In this document: piece by piece, positions 22,927 to 31,610 of the stretch
Layout: the number at the start of each line of letters is the position of its first letter
How positions within the stretch are numbered: position 1 is the stretch's first letter
Assembly: GCA_963745205.1 (NCBI GenBank)
Contig: CAVUWX010000025.1
Location: 60,273 to 124,272, forward strand
Origin: Hyphomicrobium_A sp963745205
GTDB lineage: Bacteria > Pseudomonadota > Alphaproteobacteria > Rhizobiales > Hyphomicrobiaceae
Direction: 5' to 3'
DNA length: 64,000 nucleotides
Position numbers and translations under genes: made by a program
The notes under the pieces: model-generated
What the model was told of the DNA's origin: nothing
Databases searched by the model: none
Seen by the model: the letters and a program-made list of their open reading frames with translations, nothing else

Positions 22927-23586
22927 ATGACCGACGCCGCGCGGCAGCGTACGAACATGGTCGAGAGCCAGATTCTCACCAGCGACGTCACCGACAGGCG
23001 CATCATCCAGTCCATGGGCGCACTTCCGCGTGAGCGGTTCGTGCCCGCCGCTTGGGCGTCGCTCGCCTACATGGACGAGGCCGTGCCGCTGTCGGTCTCA
23101 GGGCGCATGCTGATGGCGCCGCGCGTGTTCGCCAAGCTCCTGCAGCTCGCGGAGATCGGCGAGGACGACCGTGTGCTCGACGTCGGCAGCGGCAGCGGCT
23201 ACTCCACCGCCGTCCTCGCCAGGATCGCCAAATCGGTGGTCGGGCTCGAGTGCGACGCGCGTCTCGCCGAGGAGGCGCGCCTCAACATTGCGGCGCTGGG
23301 GCTTGCCAACGCCGCCATCGTCGAGGGCGCGCTGCCCGCCGGTGCGGCCAATGATGGCCCCTATGACGCCATCGTGCTTGAGGGGTTGATTGCAACTTCG
23401 CCCGAGGCGCTGCTCGATGAGCTGAAAGAGGGCGGCCGGCTCGTTGCCGTCGCACGCCAGGACGACGGGCTCGGCAAGGCGACGATCTGGCGGCGGCTCG
23501 GCCGCTCCTACGATCAATGGACGGCCTTCGACGCGACCGCTCCCAAGCTCCCAGGGTTCGAGCCGGCGCTCGCCTTCACCTTCTAG
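22927..23586 (+). CDS. pcm: Protein-L-isoaspartate O-methyltransferase family protein
   Basis: A 219-residue SAM-dependent methyltransferase. The SAM-binding loop is VLDVGSGSGYSTAVLARIA (about residues 84-102) with VVGLECDARLAEEAR as motif II. The N-terminal half MVESQILTSDVTDRRIIQSM and RERFVPAAW are typical of the Pcm-like group that sits before tolC in Hyphomicrobiales. It would repair or methylate isoaspartyl residues, but this subgroup may have another substrate. ATG 22927 follows caggaggg. In related genomes tolC follows directly; here 4.9 kb of accessory DNA intervenes. Confidence 0.87.
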   Translation: MTDAARQRTNMVESQILTSDVTDRRIIQSMGALPRERFVPAAWASLAYMDEAVPLSVSGRMLMAPRVFAKLLQLAEIGEDDRVLDVGSGSGYSTAVLARIAKSVVGLECDARLAEEARLNIAALGLANAAIVEGALPAGAANDGPYDAIVLEGLIATSPEALLDELKEGGRLVAVARQDDGLGKATIWRRLGRSYDQWTAFDATAPKLPGFEPALAFTF

Positions 23587-23856
23587 ATGCCGGCCCAGGC
23601 GCCCGGAAGACGCGATCGGCAACGCCGTGAAGGTGATGCGGGTTACCGCGAGGAAGATCGTCGCGGTCGGTGTCGCCGATGACGGCAAGGACGCGGCGGC
23701 TGCCGAGCGTCGGCCGAACATTCAGCCGCCTCCAAGGGCTATGCTTCAGGCACGTTATTTCAAACTGACGCACTACCCGTCGCCCGGCAATGCATCCGTT
23801 TGAAAATAACATAGGTTGACAGGTGTGGTGACCGGGCCGAATGCTTAGCGCAAAGC
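23587..23856. other. Start of the accessory patch; imperfect palindrome
   Basis: No gene. It contains copy 1 of the palindromic repeat (23753-23811). Confidence 0.5.
23753..23811. repeat. Palindromic repeat, copy 1 (imperfect)
   Basis: The left arm gttatttcaaactgacgca and the right arm (complement gttattttcaaacggatgca) form an imperfect hairpin. The left arm shares atttcaaactgac...cactaccc with copies at 24373 and 28223. Confidence 0.6.
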
Positions 23857-24102
23857 ATGGAGGCCCGAGTGCTAAAGAAGCGCAGCAGCACCTGTCCGGC
23901 GGGCTGCAAGGCGGCAGACCCGATACAGAGCATTATCCCTGTCAATCAGCTTGCCGACGCTGGCGCGACTGGCGCCTGGCTTCGCTTGATTGCGATCCGG
24001 TGCACGCACTGTGGGTGCGTTTACACGGGCATTGGCGCGTCGAGAATGATCAGGGGATGGTATGACGGCATGAACTCAGGATGGAGCGCGGTCCATGCCT
24101 AA
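23857..24102 (+). CDS. Small zinc-ribbon-like protein
   Basis: An 81-residue frame from ATG 23857. Cys pairs in STCPAGCKAAD and RCTHCGCVYTG suggest a zinc site. Between them ADAGATGAWLRLIAIRC is regular secondary structure. The ribosome binding site is weak. It overlaps the KGG microprotein start by 8 bases and shares its terminator, so the two form a small operon. Confidence 0.5.
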   Translation: MEARVLKKRSSTCPAGCKAADPIQSIIPVNQLADAGATGAWLRLIAIRCTHCGCVYTGIGASRMIRGWYDGMNSGWSAVHA

Positions 24103-24256
24103 GACCCCTAGGGGCCAGAAGCGCCCCGACGGCGGCAAGGACGCCGCGGCCGTCAGTCTCGGGCGCAAGGGCGGCAAGGCGCGGGCGGAGGCGTTGAGCA
24201 AGAAGGAACGCGCCGAGATCGCCAAGAAGGCGGCGGCGGCACGCTGGAAGAAGTGA
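24095..24256 (+). CDS. KGG-motif basic microprotein
   Basis: A 53-residue very basic protein: AAAVSLGRKGGKARAEALSK, then KERAEIAKKAAAARWKK. It belongs to a widespread alphaproteobacterial family with a GRKGG core and a terminal ARW tail, probably nucleic-acid binding (inferred from charge). ATG 24095 lies inside the preceding frame. A strong terminator follows. Confidence 0.7.
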   Translation: MPKTPRGQKRPDGGKDAAAVSLGRKGGKARAEALSKKERAEIAKKAAAARWKK

Positions 24257-24273
24257 TTAGGCTACTGCGCAAT

Positions 24274-24302
24274 TCGGCCGGGTTTTCCCCGGCCGACTTT
24301 TT
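24274..24302 (+). terminator. Rho-independent terminator after the KGG gene
   Basis: A perfect 9-bp stem tcggccggg (24274-24282) with cccggccga (24288-24296), a 5-base loop and a T-run. Confidence 0.82.
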
Positions 24303-24372
24303 GACCTTGAGTTCGAGATCGTAGCCAAGCAGCAGCAGGCAATCGACAAGTCGAGCTTAGTGGGCGAGCAGA

Positions 24373-24424
24373 AATTTCAAACTGACTCACTACCCGACGC
24401 GCGGTAGTGGGTCAGTTTGAAATT
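24373..24424. repeat. Palindromic repeat, copy 2 (near-perfect hairpin)
   Basis: Two 22-base arms, 24373-24394 and 24403-24424, are inverted copies with one mismatch around the 8-base loop cgacgcgc. Each arm begins aatttcaaactgac when read from outside. It resembles two abutting ends of an insertion sequence, perhaps IS21-like. Confidence 0.75.
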
Positions 24425-24722
24425 AGAGCGTCTTGACTCCGAGTTGCGTCGAGGTCGCGACGCGGCTCATATTTCATGCATGACCGATAAAGCATCAGTG
24501 CCGTTCGGCGGCGTGCAGGGGTGGCTCGCGGAACTAACCGCTCCCCCATCCCTACCCGCCCCAGAGGTACTACGTGGCAGAACCCGCCATGCATCGCGCC
24601 ATGGCGGCGATTAGGGTCCACGCGAAAGCAAAAGAGGACGCCATCGTGGCCCTGCGGCGCGCACTTTCCAAGGGCGAGATCGCAGCACTAAAACTGAAGC
24701 CCGGAGAGGTAAGAGCCCGCAT

Positions 24723-24969
24723 GACCTCCGCAAGAAGCGTCCCCGTGACGCCAACCAGCTCGCCAAGAGCATCGTAGGCGATAGCCACGGGTGAGGAAGA
24801 GGACCGCGAGCCGACGCCAGAGGAGCAGGGCAAGGATCCTGCGGCGGTCGCGCTTGGGCGCAAAGGCGGCCTCAAGGGTGGCAAGGCGCGGGCGAAAAAG
24901 TTGAACGCCCAGCAGCGCACCGAAATTGCGCGTCTGGCCGCCCAGTCAAGATGGGATCGAACGCGCTAG
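24723..24969 (+). pseudogene. Frameshifted KGG-motif protein
   Basis: One frame gives KKRPRDANQLAKSIVG. After a one-base slip near 24778 another gives IATGEEEDREPTPEEQGKD, then PAAVALGRKGGLKGGKARAK and a TAG at 24967. Joined, this is the standard longer KGG family protein (KRPRDxNQLAK...DREPTPEEQGKDPAAVALGR). The start codon cannot be placed. A paralogue of 24095-24256. Confidence 0.65.
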
Positions 24970-26447
24970 TTTTTCTATTTTTTCGAGAGTTGCGATGTGA
25001 TCTGGCGTCCTGAGAGGAGCGGCCGAAAAATAGAGATCTGTTTCGAAGGGCGCACGCCTTACGTTCGAGGCGGAAGGTGTGATGGGTCGTTCATTCCAGA
25101 AATCAACGCGTCGTTTGGCAAGGCCCCACGAGTACCACTCAAATCGCGCATCCAATTTTGTAGCGTCCTTAGCGCGCGCTGGCCATCTCCTGGATCGGCG
25201 CCAAGACGGCTCAAAGAATACGGAGATGGAACTTTCGTTCTGACGATCATGTGACTTTCGTAGTTCCGGCTGACAGGCTGAGTTTCGATTCTTTTGGTAC
25301 CAACGGTAGCCTCCACCCAAGCAAACAGGTCTTTCACGAAGGCTTCGATAGCGTCGGAAGATGACCTCGATCTCACGACATGCCTCTGAATGAATGGCAA
25401 GCTCTTGGATAGCTAAGCTATTGAACTCGCACTGAGGCTGAGGCCAGACGGTTAAATCCTCAAGCTTGGTAGGAAGGAACGATTGCTCTGCTACTTGTCA
25501 ACAGTCTTAGCAATCGCCTGCTTGCACTAGTGCCCATGAGGTATGACTGATGACAAGATTAGTTCGTGTCCCCATCCACGCGCGTACTGCGGCTCCTGCG
25601 CTCTATTCGACTGACCTACGTCTAGACGGACACGATGCGTCTTCGTGGCCCACTTGATTAATGAGAACGACGTACCAAGATCTTTGCGTTCTACTCCTCT
25701 CGTTCATAGCGAGCGATTGACATCTATCGGCGCGTTCAGGAATCACTAGCTGCGCGTCCAAGCATCCGCGAGCTTCGACAGGGTCTCAAGTTTCCAGTTG
25801 GCGTCCCGCGATCCTTCGAAGCGAAGATGGCCGATTGCTTCATGCCTGCTCTGAGCGAGATCGATTTTCAGTTAGTGTCTCCGACGAAGTTCGCGAAACA
25901 TTTCCGGCACGTCCGCCTGCGCCGTTGCGCACGGAACCACTCGCGACGGAACTCGCGATCTCGGAGTTTGTCTGTAGACTGAGGTCAATGGAGGACAATG
26001 TCGCCAAGAGACACCTCGTTTGTGAGTATCTGACGTGCCGGACTTCTGCATCCGCAAGATGCTTTGCTGGCGTCTTCCGAGCTTTTCTTTATGAAGCAAA
26101 GCAGAACCACAATCTCGGGATGGCGGAAGACGTACAAGCAGCGGTATTCAATTTTGTTATGGGATGTCGTCAGCATCGAAAAGCCCGTCGCCAAGCGATT
26201 TGCTGATATCTCGGAGGTTGTTGCGCCGCATCGGCCAGCTTCCGAAGATCGCGTATCAGCCGCGACCTGAGCGCGTAAGCCGTGCTCGCTTCGAACCGGC
26301 AAGTAGGAACAAGGAAACCTCATCGCGCCACTGTTTGAGACCTAGTCCCATATATCACTTGCACGTTATTTTTTCAACGAGCGGCCATTGACCTTTTATA
26401 ACATGTGCGTTATATGCTTGTCGAGTCAGTCAAGCATAACGGTCATT
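24970..26447. other. Low-coding, AT-richer accessory stretch
   Basis: About 1.5 kb without a convincing gene. Overlapping minus-strand frames at 24946-25400 have some protein-like pieces (AIEAFVKDLFAWVEATVG; HIATLEKIEKLARSIPS) and may be a decayed gene. The rest has mixed stops and lower GC than the surrounding chromosome, as in transferred or decaying DNA. Confidence 0.45.
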
Positions 26448-27328
26448 ATGAACCGTCTGAGCCGCCAGCAACGCACGTCGCATACTGCACCTTCTGTGCG
26501 AGGGCTCCAGCATCCGCGCCATCACGCGGGTTACTGGCGCTAGCAAGAACACGGTCGTCAAACTCATCGCCGAAGCTGGCCGGGCTTGCTCCGATTATCA
26601 AAACCGCGCCTTCAGCAACCTTCCCTGCAAGCGCCTCCAGGTCGATGAAATCTGGTCGTTCGTCTACGCCAAGCAGGCGAACGTGAAGGCTGCGAAGACC
26701 GCGCCTCCAGCCGCTGGCGATTGTTGGGTATGGACCGCGATCTGCGCCGAAACGAAGCTCGTGCCGTCATGGCTCGTCGGCACGCGCGATACCGAATGCG
26801 CCATCCGCTTCATCGGCGATCTTGCATCGCGGCTCGCCCATCGCGTTCAACTCACGAGTGACGGCTATCGTCCGTACCTCGAAGCCGTGGAGCACATGTT
26901 CGGTGGTGAGATCGATTACGCCCAGCTCATCAAGACCTATGGTCCTACCGAAGAGGGCGAGCGGCGCTACAGCCCGCCTGCGTTCGTGAGCTGTCGGCAA
27001 TATCCGGTGAGCGGCAACCCGGACCCGAAGCACATCTCAACGAGCTTCGCCGAGCGGAACAATCTCACGATGCGCATGCACATGCGCAGGTTCACGAGGC
27101 TGACGAATGCCTTCTCGAAAAAGGTCGAGAACCATGCGCATGCGGTCGCGCTGCACTTCATGTATTACAACTTCTGCAAGCTGCACAAAGCGCATCGGCT
27201 AACGCCAGCGATGGCTGCTGGCGTCACGATCGACTGTGGGATGTGGATGACATCGTCGCGATCATGGATGAGGTCGCGCCGAAGCCGGGATCGACCGAAG
27301 GCATACAAGAAGCGAACCGCTACTTAGC
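26448..27328 (+). pseudogene. IS1-family-type transposase, multiply frameshifted
   Basis: The protein is recognisable across frames. ATG 26448 gives MNRLSRQQR. A one-base slip near 26475 leads to ILHLLCEGSSIRAITRVTGA, KRLQVDEIWSFVYAKQ, VWTAICAETKLVPSWLVGTR, QLTSDGYRPYLEAVEHMFGG and RMHMRRFTRLTNAFSKKVEN. A second slip near 27228 gives DRLWDVDDIVAIMDEVAPKP and a third near 27290 gives PKAYKKRTAT. The catalytic DDE segments remain visible but at least three indels make it non-functional. Element ends were not found. Confidence 0.85.
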
Positions 27329-28222
27329 TGCTGCCCAGTTCCCACTTTCGGCCGACACTTCCCATCAACGCCTCAGACGTACCTCGATAGCGTCTCGCCT
27401 TCTGGAGAAGCCTAAGTTCACGCAGTCGCTCGCATGCATTCGAGATCCTCGATCCAGCCAATCGTCAGGCACACCAAACTCATCGATCTTGCCGCGATCA
27501 ACCTTCAGCACCTTGTTGAGCCTCCACGATGTAGATCTGCGATCATGCGATAGCTCGTTGTTCAAGTAATCCGCGATCTACCGCTGAAGCGCCCTGGTAT
27601 CGGCTTCCTCGAATATGTTTGTGCGCCAACTTGGCCACGTCGAGATGCGTTGGGCGTGCGCGCATCAACCGCAAGAGTAACAAAGTAAGCAAGCTGTTCG
27701 TGGCAAGGATCGTTTGAATTCTTCGCCAACCTCGTGAACACGAGCAAAAACGCGGCAGACCTTATCCTCTGCCGCGCAAAGCATCGTAACGAACTTCCTT
27801 AAGTCCGATCGGAACTGAACTTGCTCAGCAGTGAGCGGTAGCTTCACCGTATCGCGACTGTCCCGGTTGCGGCTTGGGTAAGCCCTACCGAATGTCGGCG
27901 ATCTTTCCTGATGTGCCAACCAGAAGCAGGGCTGCCGACACAAGGAACCAGAGCGAGAAGCCCACCGATCAGGACGACCTCCCCAGCCAAAACCTTGCAG
28001 CTCGGAACAGCCACCCGGAGAGCAGGCCGAACGGCTGACGCCCATCGCCTGAGCCAGCGAAGAAGTGCATACGCCCATGACGACAGCGTGCCGACTGAAG
28101 ACAGCTACCTCCATTTGCGATCGACACGGCGTATGACGTTGATCTTGCCCATGCGACGCGACTGCGATCGCGTCAAGTCGCGCTTACGAACTGATGTGTC
28201 GTGCAGCGTGCGCGAGCGGTGC
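27329..28222. other. Accessory stretch without a clear gene
   Basis: No reading frame with a credible start or family. It contains a minus-strand terminator hairpin at 27746-27776, suggesting that a minus-strand transcript once ended here. Confidence 0.45.
27746..27776 (-). terminator. Rho-independent terminator (minus strand)
   Basis: A perfect 9-bp stem cgcggcaga (27751-27759) with tctgccgcg (27768-27776), followed on the minus strand by TTTTTG. No clear gene upstream. Confidence 0.65.
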
Positions 28223-28252
28223 AATTTCAAACTGACCCACTACCCGACGCGC
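28223..28252. repeat. Palindromic repeat family, copy 3 (single arm)
   Basis: Begins aatttcaaactgacccac and ends cccgacgcgc, matching the left arm and loop of copy 2. Together with copies 1 and 2 it brackets the accessory patch between pcm and tolC. Confidence 0.65.
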
Positions 28253-28481
28253 TCAGCACTTGACATGTGGAAAAACCCCCGTCGTCAGGGCCCTTGGCGC
28301 GTCATCGGGCCGCGCGCGTGTGTGGGATTGAAGCCACGCTCGGGAAACGCTTTTTCCGCGGGCGACCCCCAGCCCCTACACAAAGGCGAATCAGTTCCCC
28401 ACAGTCTGTGCAAAACCGGCGATTCGTTGCGCAGTCCGTCGCGAAAGACGGTGCTCGCGAGCACGTTGCTTGGAGAAAGTA

Positions 28482-30005
28482 ATGCGGTCGACCATCCCGG
28501 ATATAGGCGTGCGGCAATGGAGGAGTTCGGCGGGGTGGTCTCGATCGAGCCCGCCCGCGTGCCCGCGACTCGCCTTTCGGGCTTGGCTGACGGCTGCCGT
28601 CGCTGCGCTCGCCTTGTGGACGGCCTCCTCTCCAGCACACGCAGAAAGTCTGCTCGAAGCGCTGTCGGCTACTTACGGGTACAACCCCCGTCTCGACGCC
28701 GAGCGCGCCTTCCAGCGTGGCACCGACGAAGAGGTGGCGCGTGCCATGTCGGGATACCGACCGACCGTCACCGGTGAGGCCGACATCAACTGGCAGCGCG
28801 AGGATCAGAGGCCGTCCTCGCCCTTCGACGGTGTGACCAAGCCGCGCGGCTACACCATCCAAGGCGTTCAGCCGCTCTTCACCGGCTTTCGCACCTACAA
28901 CGCCGTCAACAACGCGGAAGCGACAGTCCGCGCCGAGCGCGAGAACCTGCGCGACGTGGAGCGCCAAGTGCTGCTGCAGGCGGTGACGGCCTACATGGAC
29001 GTTGTGCGCGACCAGGAGCTCGTCCGCCTCAACGAGAACAACGTCAACGTGCTGTCGCGCGAATTGAAGGCCGCGCAGGACCGCTTCTCCGTCGGCGAGG
29101 TGACGCGCACCGACGTCGCCCAGGCGGAAGCGCGGCGCGCCGACGCCGTGTCGCGTCTCGATGCCGCCCGCGCCAACCTGCGCACGAGCCGCGGCAGCTT
29201 CCAGCAGGTCGTCGGCCATCCGCCCGAGGGCCTGTCGTGGCCCGCGCCTCCGGAACGGGACATTCCCAATGGGCTGCAGGATGCCATCGGCATCTCCAAC
29301 AACGAGAACCCGCTGGTGGTTGCCGCGCTCTACCGCGAGCAGGCCGCCAAATACCTCGTCGATCAGATCCGCGGTGAGCTGCTGCCGTCCGTACAGCTTG
29401 AGGCGAGCTATACAGATCGGTTCCAGCCCGCCACGACCATTGACGAGCTCGAGACCGGAATCGTGACCGGTCGGCTCACGGTGCCGATCTACGAGGCGGG
29501 CGATGTGTATGCGCGCGTGCGGCAAGCCAAGCAGAACCACATCGGCGCCTTGCAGCAGATCGAGCAGATCCGCACCGAGCAGCAGCAGACGCTCGTCGCG
29601 TCGTGGTCGCAGCTCGAGGCGGCGCGCGCGCAGCTTGAGTCCGATAAGGTCGCCGTGGAGTCGAATAAGGTGGCGCTGCAGGGCGTGCGCGAGGAGGAGA
29701 AGGTCGGCCAGCGCACGCTGCTCGACGTCTTGAACGCCGAGCTCGAGTATTTGAACTCGCAGGTCAACCTGGAGACCGATCGAGCCAATCTGGTGATTGC
29801 CGCCTATTCGGTGATCTCGGCCATGGGCCGGCTCGACGTGGCCTGGATCGGCGCCGCCGCCTTCGTCTATGACCCGGTGGTCCACTACAAGGAGGTGCGC
29901 CGCAAGTGGATCGGCGTCTCCATCACGCATGCCGACGGCAGGGTCGAGCAGCTCGACACCACCCCCGTCGAGGAAGAGGCGCCCCCGCTGCCCCCGGCGA
30001 AATAG
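28482..30005 (+). CDS. tolC: TolC-family outer membrane efflux/secretion protein
   Basis: A 507-residue outer-membrane channel of the TolC/type I secretion family. The N-terminus is long, with a signal-like hydrophobic part around residues 35-55 (WLTAAVAALALWTASSPAHA). Two OEP repeats follow, each with long coiled helices (LLEALSATYGYNPRLDAERA; LREV-like ENLRDVERQVLLQAVTAYMD; SDKVAVESNKVALQGVREEE). The motif VGQRTLLDVLNAELEYLNSQ is typical of the second repeat. ATG 28482 follows ggagaaagt. popZ and valS lie downstream in the order usual for the group. Confidence 0.92.
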   Translation: MRSTIPDIGVRQWRSSAGWSRSSPPACPRLAFRAWLTAAVAALALWTASSPAHAESLLEALSATYGYNPRLDAERAFQRGTDEEVARAMSGYRPTVTGEADINWQREDQRPSSPFDGVTKPRGYTIQGVQPLFTGFRTYNAVNNAEATVRAERENLRDVERQVLLQAVTAYMDVVRDQELVRLNENNVNVLSRELKAAQDRFSVGEVTRTDVAQAEARRADAVSRLDAARANLRTSRGSFQQVVGHPPEGLSWPAPPERDIPNGLQDAIGISNNENPLVVAALYREQAAKYLVDQIRGELLPSVQLEASYTDRFQPATTIDELETGIVTGRLTVPIYEAGDVYARVRQAKQNHIGALQQIEQIRTEQQQTLVASWSQLEAARAQLESDKVAVESNKVALQGVREEEKVGQRTLLDVLNAELEYLNSQVNLETDRANLVIAAYSVISAMGRLDVAWIGAAAFVYDPVVHYKEVRRKWIGVSITHADGRVEQLDTTPVEEEAPPLPPAK

Positions 30006-30251
30006 CCCGGAAGGGGCATTTCGCGCCACAAGACTGCCAAGGATCGCCGCTAGCCTTTCCGTTAACGATCGGTGTCGCTCGCGCTTTTCGCGCGCCGGCT
30101 TTCGCCTGCGCAGTACCGAGGTGGGAGGCCGCGGCGCAGGTCATTGATGGGGTTGATAGGTGGGCTACTGCATTGTAGGACCGAATAAACGCCCAACCGC
30201 GTGCCGGCGCTCAATGAGCCGCGGACGTGCGTTTCGACGAGGGTAGGACGC

Positions 30252-31466
30252 ATGACCAAACCGCAGTTCGCTCCCGAGCCGAGCATGGAGGACATCCTTG
30301 CGTCCATCCGCAAGATGATCTCCGACGACCGGGCGCCCCCACACCCGCTCCCCGACCCGATGACGCGCAAGCCGTTCTCCGAGGCCTCCTCGCCGGGGCC
30401 CACCGAGGCCGCCGGCCGCTGGGAGGGTGACCCGCCGGCGTCCGCGGCGCGTCCCGCTCCGAGCTACGGCAGCCTGTCTGAAGCGATCAAGGCCGCCGGC
30501 CAACCCTCCGACCAGCGCCGCACGCTGGAGGAGCGCATCTCCGACCTATTGGACAAGGGCAGCGTAGGGTCGGTCGATTCGCTCGCCTCGGTCGCAAATC
30601 GCGCGAGCACGGTTTCGCCGGCCGCTCCGAGCCGCCCCGCCGCACCGGTCGAGCCGACGCAGCGCGGCTCTCAAGGTCTCCCCGTACAGGGCGCGACGCC
30701 CGGCTCGGCCGGCCACGCGCTCCCCTTTGGGACACGCGCACCGGCACCTGAGCGGGGTTCAGCCCCTGGTGCGGCCCCCGCCAAACCGGCGCCCGCCGGG
30801 GAGCCGAAAGCGGAGGTGCAGCGTGTCATTGCCATGCCGTCGCGGTATCCGACAGCGCCGGCTACGAGCCCGTCGGCTCCGGCCGCAAGCGGAGCCGCAC
30901 TCAACGGGCAAAGTCACGGCACCTCCGTCGGTTCGTTCGGGAGCCGCGTCGCCGCGACCGCAGCCCAACCGGCGAAGGAACCGGTGCCTCAGAGCGTACC
31001 GCGAGCCGAGGCGCCCGCCGCGGAGCGGTCGGTCCCGGCGGAGCCGCTGCAGGCCCCCGAGCTCGCACCGGGCGATGTCGTGCGAGCGGCGATCGGCGAG
31101 CAGGCGTCCGCGTTGACTGCGGGCGCTCCTTCGGAAGCGCTGGTCGACGCCATGATCGAGCTCGTGACCAAAGAGCCCGCGTCGCTGTCCGTGTTTACCT
31201 CGGGCACGGCCTTCATGAAGGGCGTCAGCGCCAAGGGCATCGGAGTCGAGAAGTCGGTGGCCGCTCACAAGGCCGACGCGGCCGCACACAGACGTGGCAC
31301 CGCTGCGTCTGCGGACGACGGTCCCGCGCCCCAGCTTGATGGCGCCGCCGCCGAGCTCTTGCGCCCCATGTTGCGCCAGTGGCTCGCCGAGAACATGCCG
31401 CGCATCGTGGAAGCGGCGCTGCGCAGCGAGCTGACGAGCGGCGGTAGGGGTCCCGGCAAGGCGTGA
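30252..31466 (+). CDS. popZ: PopZ-like polar organising protein (DUF2497)
   Basis: A 404-residue protein. The N-terminus PEPSMEDILASIRKMISDD is the conserved helix that binds client proteins. A long Pro/Ala/Glu disordered section follows. The C-terminal LLRPMLRQWLAENMPRIVEA is the oligomerisation region (DUF2497). PopZ assembles a polar network that anchors ParB-parS and cell-cycle proteins. The linker is longer than in Caulobacter PopZ. It lies between tolC and valS as in other Hyphomicrobiales. Confidence 0.9.
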   Translation: MTKPQFAPEPSMEDILASIRKMISDDRAPPHPLPDPMTRKPFSEASSPGPTEAAGRWEGDPPASAARPAPSYGSLSEAIKAAGQPSDQRRTLEERISDLLDKGSVGSVDSLASVANRASTVSPAAPSRPAAPVEPTQRGSQGLPVQGATPGSAGHALPFGTRAPAPERGSAPGAAPAKPAPAGEPKAEVQRVIAMPSRYPTAPATSPSAPAASGAALNGQSHGTSVGSFGSRVAATAAQPAKEPVPQSVPRAEAPAAERSVPAEPLQAPELAPGDVVRAAIGEQASALTAGAPSEALVDAMIELVTKEPASLSVFTSGTAFMKGVSAKGIGVEKSVAAHKADAAAHRRGTAASADDGPAPQLDGAAAELLRPMLRQWLAENMPRIVEAALRSELTSGGRGPGKA

Positions 31467-31610
31467 GCCAGCCGCGGTTCGTGCGCGTTCCGAGCGGGTT
31501 GCGTCCGATTCCGTGCGCGCACACGCTCCGGCGTCACCGTTGACAGCGCGGGAAGCAAGATCGTAGGACCGTCGGCTTGCGCTCGCCCTGGGATCCCCGC
31601 GAAACCTTCC

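Noticed and set aside
24946..25400. Two overlapping minus-strand frames
   Set aside because: Some protein-like pieces, but neither frame is clean or has a start site; at most a decayed gene.
25835..26323. Frames on both strands in the AT-richer patch
   Set aside because: No ribosome binding site, irregular composition and no recognisable motif.
28302..30029. 575-residue minus-strand frame over tolC
   Set aside because: An antisense shadow of a GC-rich gene. It has no family motif, and the plus-strand TolC protein is convincing.
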